Source: Sclerurus mexicanus
Lineage: Eukaryota; Chordata; Aves; Passeriformes; Furnariidae
NCBI GenBank assembly: GCA_013396755.1
Contig: VWZF01007160.1
Span: 310,001-374,000, forward strand
Direction of reading: 5' to 3'
DNA length: 64,000 nt
Part shown: piece after piece, positions 11,374 to 25,260 of the stretch
Layout: each line of letters begins with the position of its first letter
Numbering within the stretch: the first letter of the stretch is position 1
Position numbers and translations under genes: made by a program
Notes under the pieces: model-generated
The model's input: the letters and a program-made list of their open reading frames with translations, nothing else
The model's database searches: none
What the model was told of the DNA's origin: nothing

Positions 11374-12631
11374 AGGGTTCACTGGGGTGAAACAGTTTAC
11401 AAATAGCTTTTCAGTGTTTGTTTTTATTTTTAACTCCCTCCCCACCCATGGTTCCCTCCTCCAGCGTATTGGCAAAGCTGAAATGGCTCAAAGAGAGAAA
11501 ATCGTTGTTGCAGAATATGCAAAGAACCCCAAGAGTTTGCAGAGGACCCTCGGAAAGCGAGTTGCTTTCCCTGCATGTTTTCCTTCTGCTCCTTTCTTAC
11601 TTGGGGTTTACAGGGGTAAAACTTCTTTTTCTATGGCAGCTGGGTGTTTGGGGAGGGCAAGTTACATGATGGGTTTTTTTTTTCCTTAAAGACTGACCGC
11701 TCATGAAAAGACACCCATAGCAGTGTATTTGGAAGCTGGTGGAGGCAGGGTGCCCTTCTGGTGCCTGCAAGGAGAGCCCCCAAACCAGGTCCTGCAGTTA
11801 CTGGGTACCAGTTCCTGGTGTCCCCAGCAGCACAGTCCCATGGCTGGGCATCTTCTCTCAGGCACGTGGTGTGTGCCCTTTCTGCCCTAATTTTAGCTTA
11901 TCACAGAGAAGTGATCTCAACCATACTGCTGTATCTGAGCAGGAGAGGAAATGTAGACATATTTCTGTTTTCCTAATCCGTGTTCAATGGCTTATGGAAA
12001 ATTCTGTTCAAAAGGGTGAAATTTCTTTGCTGGGTATTTAATCTCAAAGCCACAGCTCCCAGTACCCAGGACACACTAGTGGTAATGCCATGCTTTCAGC
12101 CTTTTTCCAGCACAGCATAGGTGTGGGTAGGCGTATGTGCAAGGGAGAAAGAGAGAGGGGACAAATGCAATGGCGCGGGGGGTCTGTCTTGCTTCTTGGG
12201 CTGCTTTTCTGGTTTGTTTTTAAATTAAAAAACGAGAAAGTAAGTCTGGCTTGCCCACACACTAGGTTAATCATTGCAGAGAGACCTGGTGCTGGTACTC
12301 CATGTATGAATTTTCACACATGTGCTCGTGGCTGCGTGCGTACTTTGTGGCTGGCACAGCATAGCTGGAAAGTCTGTGGGAGCACGTCTGCTTCCTCTGA
12401 GGCTGATACAGGTGGTCGGGGAGGGTGGGGGGCAGAGTAGGAGATGCTTGAGGCAGGGTATGACACCCACTTCCTTTGGCATGTGGTGCTGTGCACTCGA
12501 ACCTGCTGCCTCGCCAACAGCCAGGCGGCTGCAGGTTGCGCCTGCGGTACTTTGTCTTTGCTCTTACTGTAGGTTTATGACTAAGGTTGTGGTTTAATAT
12601 GCCCTTTTTAGGTATGTGAAGTGTTTAAAAT

Positions 12632-12690
12632 TATCTAGTGTTGCGTTTCTTCTTTTTTCTTTTTTTCTCTCTCTTTTTTTTTTACCCCTG
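12632..12690 (+). repeat. Polypyrimidine tract
   Basis: A T/C-only run with CTTTTTTCTTT and TCTCTC units, followed by ACCCC. It is low-complexity sequence without an AG-bounded exon after it. Confidence 0.6.
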
Positions 12691-15600
12691 GCATTTTCTA
12701 CTTTTAAAAGTTTCCATAGTTTTTAAGAGTGCAAGCATAACTTCATTTTAAAAGAAAAAGAAAGTTTTCCCCGATTGCTACTCGTCAGCTAAGAGTAGGC
12801 TGATTTGCCTGTTAAAAATCGCTTTCTGAGATTAAAAAATTTCATAGCCTTTAAATTTTAGATGCCTAATACAAACTGTTGGTGAGCCTTAAAATTAAAT
12901 GAAAAGAAAGTTTAAATACCTGGAATTTGTGAGGAAACTCCTTTTGTAGACGAGATGCCTTTCCTCTGCAGCCATATCCCAAGAAGCTTGATGTTAATAT
13001 TTGCAAGTACAGATTTATTTCCTTGTAATCTTGAAATCTTTATTTGAGGGCTTGTAATTTTCCTTAACTGTTCAGGTGCTGCTTAATGCCTTGAATATTT
13101 GTTGAATGTACTGCATGTGGCTCATATTCCCTTACATTTCAGGCGAAATGCTATAGCCCAGCAAATTACACTGGATAAAATTGCACTTGTGCTGCCTTGG
13201 GGAGGAGCTGGGAATGGAATAGCGCAGACCTACACTTGTACATTCATCTGACTGATGTAACACCCTTCTTTCTTAGCAGATTGTGCTGATTTACTGGCCG
13301 TGATTCCTTTGTTTGGTTGGGTTTTTTTAGTTCATGTCCTGTGCTGCCATAGAACAGGATATAGTTTACATACTCCTCTTTTTTTATAAAGAAAAGTGTG
13401 TTTCGCCCATGGAAGTACCTGGAATATTTGGCATCAGTTTGGTTGACAGGACTCCAAATGTTCTGCTCCAGGGGGGAGCTTGAGCGATTTGAACTGTCAA
13501 ATGTAGCTGTGAGATATTAGAGGTGTGTAGGTCTTTCTGATGTTTGTGCCACCTTCTATCTCCTTGTCAATTGAGACTGGTGCTGAGGAACCCAACAGTA
13601 CTTCTCAGCTGTGTGTTTGACACTTTAGAAAACGGTGATATGCAACCATTATGAAAGGGTTAAGGCTTGATACATGTTTTAAAGGGAGTAACTGCAGGGA
13701 AATCTAATGTCCCACAAAGATGTAGGGAGATATATGAATCATTAGCAAAGTCATACAGAATTAAATTGATTTAATTTGGAAAAAGGTGCTGAAAGTCTTG
13801 TAGCAGTTTGGCTTAAGTTCATCTCCTGCAGAAAGACTGCTGAGTTTGTGTATTTTGTGTATTACTTGCTTTGGACTTAAGGTTGACAGCCTTTGTAATC
13901 TTGCAGTCCACTCATCAAAATCTGTGTATAGATCAAGTCTCCCAGGTGTCCCACCTTGAGTCCTGCAGGAGCTCTGGAAGCAGCTCAGGTAGAAGATTCC
14001 AGATCTTCTCCAGAGGATTTGTTGCTCAATGCTACCTCGCTGTTCATCCTGGGAGCTCAGCAGCTCCTGCGGGCTTAACCCAACTCAGTGCTGGCAGGGT
14101 GATGGATTGTCTCTGCATCGATGGAACGCTGTCAACTCTTGGATGACGTGAATTGCCCCTGAATTGTTCATGAGGCAAAGACTGGCCACAATGATTTAGG
14201 GACTGTTTGCAAAAAGGGACAGGATGAGGGAGATTGAGTTGAAATAGTCATAAATGTTATTTGCAGCTGCCAGGCTGGAATAGTTGGATTAGAAAATGAG
14301 AGAGAAGATGGTGCAAAGCCAAGAAGCAGCTGAGAAAAAACTCAGAAATTACACAAAGAGTGAAAAATCAGAAGACAGTCAAAGTCTAGTCCTCTGTCAC
14401 ATTGGAAAGGGGAACACATAATTAAAACTCCTGTGTCAAAGTAGGTAATGTAGGAATAAAAACATACCTGTTCCAAGTTGCTGCTTCCTATTCAACCTCG
14501 CTTCAAAATTAGCCCAAAAAAGAGCTGCTTGCTTACAGGAAACCATGTTTTTGACTAGAAGGTGCAGTAAAAAGGCAGGGTGGGGCATAAATGTGCTTTA
14601 CTGTACGAAAGTCAAAGTTGAGGGTATGCTGCAGAGCACTGTGAGTTCAGAAGGTGTTGTGCTCTCAAGATACTACACCAGGCGTGAGCAGTTGAAAAAG
14701 GCAATTAACAGCTGTGGAGAGTTTTAAAACATTTGACTCCCCAAAATAACACAAGCATTCAGTTCAGCACATAGAACTTGCATGCTGACCAGAGGCATGT
14801 GGAAAATACAGTTCTGATATATTTTTTTTAGTAGTCTTACTGGTAGACATAAATGAAGCAGATTGAGATCTCGCTGTGGTTGCAAGCTGTGGCAGAAAAA
14901 TTAGCACCACACTTTCCAATGGAAGCAGAACAAAAATGTAAAGTCTGCCAATTAAATTGGAAACAGCTCTTAATTTCCCCTCTCCTCCTCCTCCCCCAAA
15001 GGATGAATGGCTTACTCTTCTGGATGGAACTTTGCGTAATGACTCATAGTTTTTTATGGATTAGTGTGAATATGTAGGTGAGGGAGATGCTGGTATCTGA
15101 GAAACTATATATAGTGTCTGGAAGAAATGTCCTGGAATGCGGAATAAATGAACATTTGATCTATTTCTCATGCCAAATTAATGGAAACATAAATGCAGAA
15201 TACCCTCCTCTCTTTACTCCCTTTCGTCCCAGTTGTGCTCATTAAATTCAAAGGAGGCTTATGGTGAACAGAGAATATGCCTGCTATTGATAACTGAATA
15301 AACAGTCACTAAAATAAGAGTATCCCCCTTGCCCCATCTGAAATACTCTTGGACAAGGCACCAGGAGCCAGAATTGTGACAATGCAGACATCAGCAATGA
15401 GCATGTTAAGTTCTGTGATGCCACTTATGAGGCGGTTATTGTTCCAGTAGGTTTCCAGCAAGAAAAGAAAGACCCTTTTACCTCTTTACTTTGTGTCTCT
15501 TTGGTCAGAGGACAATGGTCTGTACATTATGCAGCAACCAGAGGAAAGAGCATCTCACAATTTGCTCTTCTGGTGGCACTGTGACATGCCTTGTGTTAGA

Positions 15601-15837
15601 CTGTGTTACCATCATACCTGCTGCTGTAAAGCCATAGGTAGGGAAGCTGTATTCCTGCTGGACTAAGCCAGAGGTTCATGGCTCTGCAGTCCTCTATAGC
15701 TGGTATGAGCTGAAAGTGGGTTCACATGGGGCTTTACCAGAGGACTGCCAAGTTTTCCACCTCAAGCCTCCTGTTTCACCCTCTCCTCTCTGCAGCCATT
15801 TACTTTGCATCCACTTGCATCAGAGTAGCCATTAACG

Positions 15838-16709
15838 GTGGGTCCGGGGAAGTGATCATCTCCCTGTACTTGGCATTGGTGGGGCCACACCTTGAATACT
15901 GTGTTCAGTTTTGGGCCCCTCACTACAAGAAAGACATAGAGATATTGAAGTGTGTCCAGAGGAGGGCAACCAAGCTGTTGAAGGGCCTGAAGCACAAGCC
16001 TGATGAGGAGCTGGAGGTGTTTAGCCTGGAGGCTCAGAGGTGACCTTATTGCTTTCCACAACTGCCTGAAAGGAGATTGTGGAGAGGTGGGAGTCAGTCT
16101 CCTCTCCCAAGTAAGAAGAAATAGGATAAGACAAAAATGGCCTCAAATTACATCAGAGGAGGTTTGGATTGGATATTAGGAAAAGTTTCTTTACTGAAGG
16201 CGTTGTTGAGGCATTGTAACGTGCTGCCCAGGGCAGTAATGAACTCACCATCCCTGATGAGTAGAGTAAAAGATGTGTAGATGTGACACTTAGGGACATG
16301 ATTTAGTGTTGGACTTGGCAGTGCTGGGTTAATGTTTGGATTTGATGATCTTGGGGGTCTTTTTCAACCAANTTCCACAACTGCCTGAAAGGAGATTGTG
16401 GAGAGGTGGGAGTCAGTCTCCTCTCCCAAGTAAGAAGAAATAGGATAAGACAAAAATGGCCTCAAATTACATCAGAGGAGGTTTGGATTGGATATTAGGA
16501 AAAGTTTCTTTACTGAAGGCGTTGTTGAGGCATTGTAACGTGCTGCCCAGGGCAGTAATGAACTCACCATCCCTGATGAGTAGAGTAAAAGATGTGTAGA
16601 TGTGACACTTAGGGACATGATTTAGTGTTGGACTTGGCAGTGCTGGGTTAATGTTTGGATTTGATGATCTTGGGGGTCTTTTTCAACCAAGACAATTCTG
16701 TGATTCTAA
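15838..16709 (+). mobile_element. CR1 LINE fragment with the end of ORF2, interrupted by an assembly gap
   Basis: The start encodes the C-terminal part of the CR1 ORF2 reverse transcriptase in one open frame to 16043 (EVIISLYLALVGPHLEYC, then QFWAPHYKKDIEIL, then VQRRATKLLKGL), a hallmark block of this family. The 3' non-coding part follows: GGATATTAGGAAAAGTTTC, the GCTGCCCAGGGCAGT block, TTTGATGATCTTGGGGGTC and a tail GACAATTCTGTGATTCTA. The last part occurs twice (16054-16371 and 16373-16690) around a single N, an assembly artefact; the genuine element is probably about 550 bp. It is 5'-truncated and inactive. The copy sits just after a strong acceptor-like tract near 15790. Confidence 0.92.
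16054..16690. other. False tandem duplication (2 x 318 bp) around a single-N gap
   Basis: Copy A is 16054-16371, N is at 16372 and copy B is 16373-16690. The two copies match throughout as far as I compared them, and the spacing is 319 bp, exactly copy length plus the N. Copy A ends in mid-element at TTTTCAACCAA and copy B continues into the proper CR1 tail. This is what results when two contigs that overlap by 318 bp are abutted rather than merged. Confidence 0.92.
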
Positions 16710-19700
16710 TAAGACCCCTGTCAGTGAAATGCTCAGGTTAGAAAAGGAAAAAAGACTACTTTTTTGAAAGATGTTTCAAACTCAGTCATTTATCTGTATT
16801 GCTCATAAGTAGTAGAAGTAAGGGGTCAATAGATTGTGGCAGAGGAGAAATGGGATCAAGCAGATAGGGATAGATGGACACAAGTTGAGATGGCATTGCT
16901 GCAGGTACACACAGTGGGGCCTGCACCCTTCAGTTTTGTTTACTCTTCTTAGTCTGCAGCAACATCATCTGCTCCCCAACAAAAATTAAATTTTTCATAG
17001 AGTTTCCATGAATGGCAAAAGTGTGAGAGAAAACTGTTCTTACACTCCTTTATGACAGTCAAACCTTAAAGTTGGACCTTATGTAATGAACTGCCCTTGT
17101 TGAGCAGTTTTCCAAAAATCTGATGCAGTTCAGTCCTTCTTTTTAGATTATCATAGCTTACTTTAGCATTTAAGTGTAGGGATCTTGTTTTCACATCTCA
17201 GACTTGCAGACATGTATTATGCTAGTGTAGCGGCTGTTTTTAAGTAGGAAAATGGGAAATCCTGAGGTCAGTCCTGAGTTCCTGGCCTCTTCTTTCCTCT
17301 GGGAGTGTGTTGCTGCTCTTCTCTGGGAGGACCCTGACTGTGGAGTCTCCTCAGTTCTTTGTATGAGTAAACTTCAGTTTTCCCTTCAAGCAAGATGCCA
17401 TGGAAGGCTTACCCTCAGGGAGCCACAATACCCTGGGAACATTTTCTGGAGAAGGGGAAAAGCATTTACATTAAAAACACACAACCACCAAAAAGAAGCA
17501 GCCGCTTCTCATATAAGTGTGTGTGTGGGAATCCCACAGTGTCTTCAGAGAAGTAGACTTATTTAGTCATGTGCAGTGTCTCAGACCTCCCACCATCTGA
17601 TGTCAAGGAGGTCTGACTCCCATTTTAAAACTAGTACCTGGCATGGAATAGAGTTATACTAAAATCTTATTGCCTAGAAACCCAAACACGGATACATCCA
17701 GAATTCGTGTCGTTTGGTGTAATTTCTTGAAAATAATTTAAAACTCCAGTGTTTATCTTGGATCCCCAGTGCAAGGCACAGGAGGGTATTTTATGATTAA
17801 TGAGCTTCTCTGCAGATGTTTTTTTGTGCCTCTTGGCATTTAGTAGTCTCAGTGACCTAGCTTTTTATTTCACTTCTGTCTTGTTGGCATTCTCATCAGT
17901 AGTCTCTCCCGAGATGCAAGAACCTAGCCTCAACCAGCCCATCTCTCCTTGGCTTCGAGCTTGTGGACTAGTGCACTATCCTTGGACTGCCACTCATGTA
18001 GGTTAGTGTTTCTGTCCCATTCCTGCCATCACTCTTTTTGTTCTCTGCTTTGGTACAAAACAATTACTACAACACATAAAGCTATCATCCTCACCTTGAA
18101 AACAGGATCTGGTGAAGATGTGAAACAGGATTATACTGGAGTTTTCAGCCTAACCAAGAAGAGGTTAATTAGGGTACCAGGGAGTCTGGCCACAATACTT
18201 GCCATTCAGGGGTAGTCAGGTTTGTACCCCAGGTTGGCCCCCGCACCACAGCAGTCTGCTGGTCCCAGTCACTGCTGCTGCTATGATGGCAGTGCAGACC
18301 TGGCCCACACTGAAACAAAGGCCATAGGAAGAAGCTCCCTTCAGCTGGCTTTCTCTGTTCTCAGAAGAGGAGAAACCCAAGATAAAAGCACATGATTCCT
18401 AGCACTCTCACAACAAAGGGTTTTCCCCTCGTGGATCTGTGCGAATTTTATGAATAGGGAGGGGCTTGGCTTAGACATGGGACTGATCCCTCATGTAAGA
18501 CAGTGCAAGGAACTTCTGACACTGAAGATAATCAATTTATCCTTTCAAATGGGAGCTTTCTCAACTGGTGGCAGGCCATATATGGCACATCAATCACTCT
18601 GCTTCCCCTGGGGTTTATCCCTGCAGCTGCAGACCATTTGCTTGTGTATGTGTGTGTTCACAAAGGAGGTGGGGGGAGTATCTAACCAGCTGTAAATCAG
18701 GACTGAAGAAGGTCCTGCATGCTTTACAGCCACTCTAAAGCCATCTATGTAATCTCTGCTACTTCGGCCAAGGTGTGGAGGGGATGGACAAGAAATGTGG
18801 GGACACGGGGCTGAAGTATGAACCAGTGTCTCTGTAGAACAAGAGCAGGGAGACGGAGAACTAGTGAAAAATAAGGATGTTCTACAGGTCAGGCAACAGC
18901 TCTCCTGGGACTGGAGCATAAGAAGAGCATGCTTTTGCTACTCTATCAGTAGGATTTACACTTCCTTTCCTGCCTCTCTAACTTGGAGACTAGTCAAAAG
19001 AGAAGTCATCTATTCAACCTACCAGAGGGCCTGCTTGTTGCTTCTGCCCAGATGAAGAGGCAACCATAAGAGTTTTACCTTAATTCCTTACTCTTCTTTC
19101 TTGGCTGTTGACATACGAGCAAGTTCAGTCTATAGCACTTTCCTCATATACAGGCAGTCTATCTATGCAGTAAATATTTTTTGTCTTTCTCTAAATCTTG
19201 GGTGTAACAAACCTGTTTTTTACAGTGATAGATGTGTGTTGGTTTAACTGATTGTCTTAAATAGAGGCAGTCAGCAAGTAGATGGAGGATTTTAATTTTG
19301 TTGAAGCCACTCAGGGAAAGGGGCTGGATTTCTGTTCTGCATACGTCCTTATTCCACCCCACGCTTGACTGGTTTGGGAAGTGCTGTGGTGAGCACCTTG
19401 CGTGGTGAGTTTTGTCACTCGCATGAGTGGCTGGATACTCATTGCAGAGGCTGCAGAAGGAAGTGTGTCTAAACCACTGGAGTAGAGAAAGTGGCCCAGC
19501 TTCATTTTTATGGAAGAAGCCTTAGAGGTTTGCATGAGCCTTTTCTGTATCCTGGTGAGTAACCCAAAAGAGTGAGCCTTCTAGGATAGAAGCTGTTGGA
19601 AGAAGGTTACTAGCTGGCAGCCTAGTGCTTTGGGGCATAGCATCCTCCCAAGATCTTGGTTTCCAGCAGGGTATGGGTAACATAAATCACAGGATGGGGT

Positions 19701-22489
19701 AGTTTTTCCTGTGATTGACGAGTGTTAGTGTGCTTGCACCTTGCCCCGAAGCTTCTGTTAGCTGTGCTGCCTGATGGTGGGGTGGATCATGAGTGTCAAC
19801 TGAGAAGGCATTTACTTGTGCACAGTATAAACTACTACATTGCCGGTATTTCTTCTGAAGGATACACTTGGGAGTCTTGTAAAAAAGTGTAAACAAAAAG
19901 CACCACTCTGTGGGGAACACTTAGCTTCTACAGAAATGAAAATGAGCAAAACTGAATGCAGTGTATTACATCCAGCAGACCACTATCCAGTATCCAGTGC
20001 AATAGATAAAGAGCTTGCTGTTGATGTGAGACACCACATTGGCCTGTGCTGATTTAGGGTCCTATCTCCTCCAAATGAAGTAGAAGAGCTATAGTGAGTA
20101 TTAGCAAAAAGGCTGCCATTCCCTTTATGGGACAGCTAAGGCCACACTTACAAGTTCTGCTCCAAATAATGAAACAGTTTTCACTGTGGGTTTTTTTGGT
20201 GATTATTTCCTTTGCCTGGGAAGGGTGTTGATTTGAAAATCTACAGCTCAAAAATACCTAGGGAGGTCTTGATACTCCAGGCAGTATTATACTGCTGTGA
20301 AAAATGTATGGCAAAGCTAGTCCCAGTATGTTTCCTCTTGGTTCCTGAATATGAGGAATATCATAGCGGTGGAATGGTATGTCAGATATAGCCTTGTTAG
20401 TGAAAAGCAATTTTGTTGTCAAGAAAGCACCCCTTCAGTCTAATGTTTTCAGTAGGTCCAGGGGATGGCTGAGAGTCTGGAATAGGTCACAGCATGGAAG
20501 TAAAGCATGAGTGTGACCATTAGCTGTTGAGTCCAGCAAGGAAGGTATCCTATTTGGTTCATCCTGCACTTTTCATTTTTTAACAAAAACCCAGATGTAT
20601 CAATTTTATTGTGTTGGGCCTTTACTTAGTAACATAGCATTTCTCTGGGAAAATCTACACATAATAGCATCGTTTTACTGGGCAGAAATCCTTGCTTGGG
20701 CTACAAGCACGTGTTTTAGATGGGGACACATTTTGGGGACTGTGTGTGGAATTTTATATAGTAATTGTCCTCTTTACTTTTGTGGGTAAATATTTTAGAC
20801 CTAAAATATCAAGCTATAACACTGTGCTTCATTGTTAAACTCGCTAACCTTTGCCTCTAGTTGGAAAGGTGGCAGGAAATCTTTGTTTCCTAAAAGCTGC
20901 CTGAAGTCACAGAAGAAAGCCATATCCCTTCTGCTGGCAACATACGAAATGACCTCTTGGTGCAAATAGAAATAACAGCAGCCACATGAAAGCTGTACAG
21001 AGGCTTGGCTGTGGTAAGTCAGCGATGATGGGAAGCGAATAAACAACAGGGAACTGTATGTTGATGTTGGTTGTGTCAGATATGTAAACTCATAGGTTGC
21101 AATAGTTCTGCTTATCAGGATCCACAACCCATCTCCTCGCAGAGCAAGCGTAAGCCCATAGAGCAGATGTATATGCAGTGCTTCAAAGGAAAGATGCAGT
21201 TGTGAGCAAAAGAAAGGTCATCGTATAGGGAAGGGAAATCCAATTGTTGCCTCTTCCCTGACTCTTGGACTGTGTAAGAAAGCAAAAAGCAATCCAGAAT
21301 GGTGAAGATGAAATATCTCAGCCTTTCTTGCCAGTTGGAGAATTGTTAATAATGTTTATAGTCTTGGAACAAAAGACAAGAAAACAAGTTACTTAAGAAA
21401 AGAATTCATCACTCTGACAAAAATAGAGCTTTCAGCTAGTTTTTTTATCTGAGCCTGTGTTTCTCCAGCCAATCAATCCTGTTACTGAATAAAACTCTGG
21501 AAATAAACTTAACAAGATTAATGTCTGTAACTATTTGTAAAACCTATGTGTTATAGCTTCTCCTTAAATGAGATTATGTCATGTTTATAATACTTACTCA
21601 TATTTTGTCCCCAGTCTGGTCTAAAATTGAATAGTTTTCATTAATTTTCTTGCTTGTTTAATTTCATGCTTAAACCAATAAGTTACAAATCCGCATGACT
21701 GCCCACTTATTGTTACACTTGGAATAATTGCACTGAGTCACTGTGCATGGACTCGGATTGCCATAGGGTGTTAATACTTGATACTTAAGCAAGCGTGTTT
21801 ATCTGAAAGCTGGCTCATCACTCTGTGGAATGCAATGTTTACTACATGAAGTTCAGCCTAGAATAATTGCAGTTAGGAGATGTAGCCTGTGATCATTAAT
21901 AATGCCTAGAATTAGTGTCGATATTTTCAGGGGTGTTAGGAAAATAAATGCATGGAAAATAAGTGTCAGGCTTCAAGAGGAAGGATTTTGTGTGCATTTA
22001 ATATAGTCTTCTTTAATATAATCTTCTAAAAGATTCTTTCTCTTGCATATTCCTTTTTTTGTTTTTTTTTGTCCCTGTACGTATCTGGTTTTTGTCTGTG
22101 CTCTGTCTTGAATATCTTGTTTACCCAGAGGACAATTTAGGATTATGCAAGCTAATAATCAATTCTCTTCATAAATGAAAAGATGTGGTTTTTCATGTCC
22201 AAGTTTATTTCCAAGGCTTAGTGCAAGTGTTCAGATCCAAACACTGATGTAGAGTTTTTTTCCCTAGTGAAATTTTCCTCTGTGGCAGAATAAAACCCAG
22301 GGAACCCAATATTTGAAATGCCGTTTACCTTCGTTTATTTTGCTAATGTGTTTACAGATATTTCAAACGCTGAGAAATTTAGTGGCAGCATCACCTGCTG
22401 GAGTGTGTTTTACAAAAGAAAAACAAATAATGAAGGGGAGTTAGGGCCGTTAGTTTACTTGCGCCTTCTGCTGCGGGGCTGTTCCCTAG
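16710..22489. other. Non-coding stretch, no gene seen
   Basis: Open frames are short and lack recognisable domains. I see no further CR1. A 15-bp imperfect tandem repeat (TTTAATATARTCTTC) sits at 21997-22026. A donor-like CCTG|GTGAGT at 19555 has no convincing acceptor upstream. Confidence 0.5.
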
Positions 22490-22533
22490 TACTGAAGGAA
22501 GCAAGTGATGTTGTGCCAACCCTTGGAAGGCAG
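22490..22533 (+). CDS. Candidate coding exon 2 of the plus-strand chain (44 nt)
   Basis: The acceptor is GCTGCGGGGCTGTTCCCTAG with a pyrimidine-rich approach, and the donor is GGAAGGCAG|GTGAGA, close to consensus. Only the frame that uses the first two bases to complete a codon is open: after TA it reads LKEASDVVPTLGRQ and ends in phase 0. Length (44) is 2 mod 3, as needed to connect the phase-1 end at 5263 to the phase-0 start at 44771. The exon is short and its frame is not unusual, so on its own it would be weak; the support is the fit to both neighbours. Confidence 0.3.
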
Positions 22534-25260
22534 GTGAGAGCAGGGAACCCTTTTCTGAGCAGATTCCCCACACCAACACCTAAGGAGCTGCTTGGCTACT
22601 CTCTGGGATATGCTCTGGGTTAAAGCCTGCAGAGCTTCTCTGCCTTGACCAGGGTGCATAATTTCATGTAGGACTTTGTCAGAACCAATACTTGGGTTTT
22701 AGCAGGAAAGCACCATTTTTTTAAAACTGCAGCAGGTCCGTGGTTCTTGCTTGTGGTATTACTAGTGAAGTGTCAGCAGCAGGCTCAATGTCATTTTTCA
22801 TGAGAGAAGCATCTGTTCAGTTCCTCAGACTGAGATAAAGCAAACTTGGATTGGAAATCAGATGAGTTTGTTAGTTAGAATAATTGTATTGTGGAGATAC
22901 AGATGAGGAGTCAGACTTCATTCTTTGCAAAAACAGAGCAAATATTTATATGATGTACCACTTTCACATCAGTAGTATTTATTGTCCTTAAGCACAGTTG
23001 CTCCTTACCAAGGTGGTTTTGTTAGTTGGTTTCCTGTTACTGCAATTACTTGGAATCCAAAGGAATCACTGATATTCAGAGGACACTTCTGTCAGCTTAA
23101 TATTTGTGTTTCAAGTATTTTTGTGTCTGTGTATGATATTTATAAATAACATTCCATTTTTTAGCACGTGTAATACAACAAGAACATAGGGGAAAAAAAC
23201 CTGGAGACCTCATAGTTAAAACTGCTCTTTCATTTATATACTATTATTTGATCTCTTGTTGATCCTTTGTTATCTATACAAAGAGTGTTTTAGTAAATAA
23301 TATAGATTTTATAGAGAATGTGGAGGAATACATATGTGTACAAGAAAGTCTTACAATTTTTTTTATCTGTATTATACTTTTTTTTAGATTTTAAGTACTT
23401 TGCATTATTCTTAACAGCAATAATACACGGAGCATACTGAGATGTTATACACATCATTTGTTCTTGGGAACCAATATAACATACGTGGGTGTCAACTGCG
23501 TATCACTGTGGTTTTTAGCCAATTTATGATAGTTTTGTTCTGAAGCAAAGCTTAAGTATGCTGGAATCAGGATTGCCTCCCACTTTAAATGTTGTTGTTA
23601 GCAGATAGCATTTATTTTAGTTATTTCAAAATCTTCTTATGAAGTGGTTTTAAGAGGTTTTTGTCTTTTTAAAGAAACTTTTATATTCCATCTGGATAAT
23701 ATCTATCAGTGCTGGTACTGGAGATCGTTTTCTTGTAACATGTAATGCAGGTGAGGAGTTCCATTGAGGTCTCAGACCTCCTAAAAGAGTAAGGGCACCC
23801 TTTAAGTGCCCAAGCAGGGTACAGCTGGCTGAACAGCAGCGTTCTCTCAAACCCCTTGTTGATCACAGAAACCTCATTGATCCTCTGGATGGAGTCCAGG
23901 GAGCCCATCACTTCGAGGAACACATGTGTCAGACCATATGACCTTACATAATAACTATGCATGTGAGAAACCCAGAGAGCAGGTAATCCATGGGATGTCC
24001 AGTAGTGATGCTGGCAGTGGGTTCCTGTGCTGGAGAGGTTTGCATCTGGCTACCTTGTGGTTTCTTCAGCTTTCATTTGTCCTTCTTCCTGTCTTGTGTA
24101 GCAATTAGGCTGAGAATGGGAAATGTGGCTTATGCAGTCCATGCAAAGGTTTCTGAAGGAAGCTCACAAGGCTGCATGGATTGTTCCTGTTGCCTCCAGT
24201 CAATTCTTTGGTTGAAATTAGCTCGAAGATTAGAGGAGAGGATACAGCCACAAACGTGCACGCACAAGCTTACAGAACAATGAACATGCCCAGAGAAATT
24301 GCCCAGAGTAAATTTTTTGTGTGTCACGTAAACAAACAGATCATAAACACTGAGTGCCTGCTTGTTAGGTTTGTTTGCTAGGTTGCCCTGTATTGCCTAA
24401 GAGCTTAAGTTAAAACGCTTACCAGTGGTGTACTTGATCTTCAGGGATCTACTGAACGAAACAGGCTGAACCTCTCCACGCCGCCTTCCGTTTCTATATG
24501 TGTAAAATGGAGGCTACCTGCCTTCCCCAGAGCTTAGAGAGGATTAGTAACTCCTTACGGACGGCTTTGGAGAGGAGAAGCACTAAGCAGGGTGGTGTGA
24601 CGTATGACTGCTCTGATGGAGATGGGAAGGGAAAAGGCACAAGGGTGCTCCTGGAGGGGGAGGAGCATCATCCGGTGAGGACAGGGTCAGGAGAGTCCTG
24701 CGTGGGTGCATGGGGGTGAAGGGAAGGCCACTAATGGCCACAGGGAGACTGGAGCTGCATGGGACTGGCTGACCCTGCTGGAACATGTGCAGTCTGCTCT
24801 TTAAAGCAAGCACAGTGAGACAGGCAGAGGCAAAATACCCTCAGTGTTTCAGTGCTTACGAGCACAAACCTGTTGGCTTTAATCAGCTTATGCAAAATGA
24901 ACTGTAGCTGGGACCTGCACATGCTGGGCTTGCTGGGCAAGCTCTGGTTCTGGCAGAGGTGTGTGCAGGTCCCAGCATCCTCCCTGGGTTAAGGGATGCT
25001 GCCTTTGGGCTCCATCACACTGCCTCAAGCCTCCCCCCAAAAGCCTGCCAGGAAAGGATGGCTTCACCACTTATGATCCAGCACAAATTTGGCGTTTACC
25101 TGGAAATATTCAGGTTCTGCTTGAATAAGTCAAGATCTGGTTCATGACAAATTATCCTTATGTAGCAGAATTGATGTTGCGGTGCTCACCTGCATCTTTT
25201 CACTCAGCTGAGGATTCTTTCCTTGTGAGCTCTCTGCCATTCCCGTTAGTCCCTGTTGCC

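Larger units (their letters stand above)
5264..22489 (+). other. Putative intron of the plus-strand chain (about 17 kb)
   Basis: This is non-coding sequence between two candidate exons. It contains two plus-strand CR1 copies (7399-7630 and 15838-16709), the false 318-bp duplication at 16054-16690, a quadruplex motif at 10506-10528, and acceptor-donor juxtapositions such as CTTTTTAG|GTATGTG at 12611. A minus-strand open frame of 188 codons (9777-10343) shows no known domain and is about the length expected once by chance in this much sequence. The rest shows nothing I can annotate. Real length is about 320 bp less, because of the duplication. Confidence 0.35.

Noticed and set aside
15726..16043. 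105-codon open frame as a host gene
   Set aside because: Its C-terminal half is the CR1 ORF2 reverse transcriptase end, so it is part of a dead LINE.
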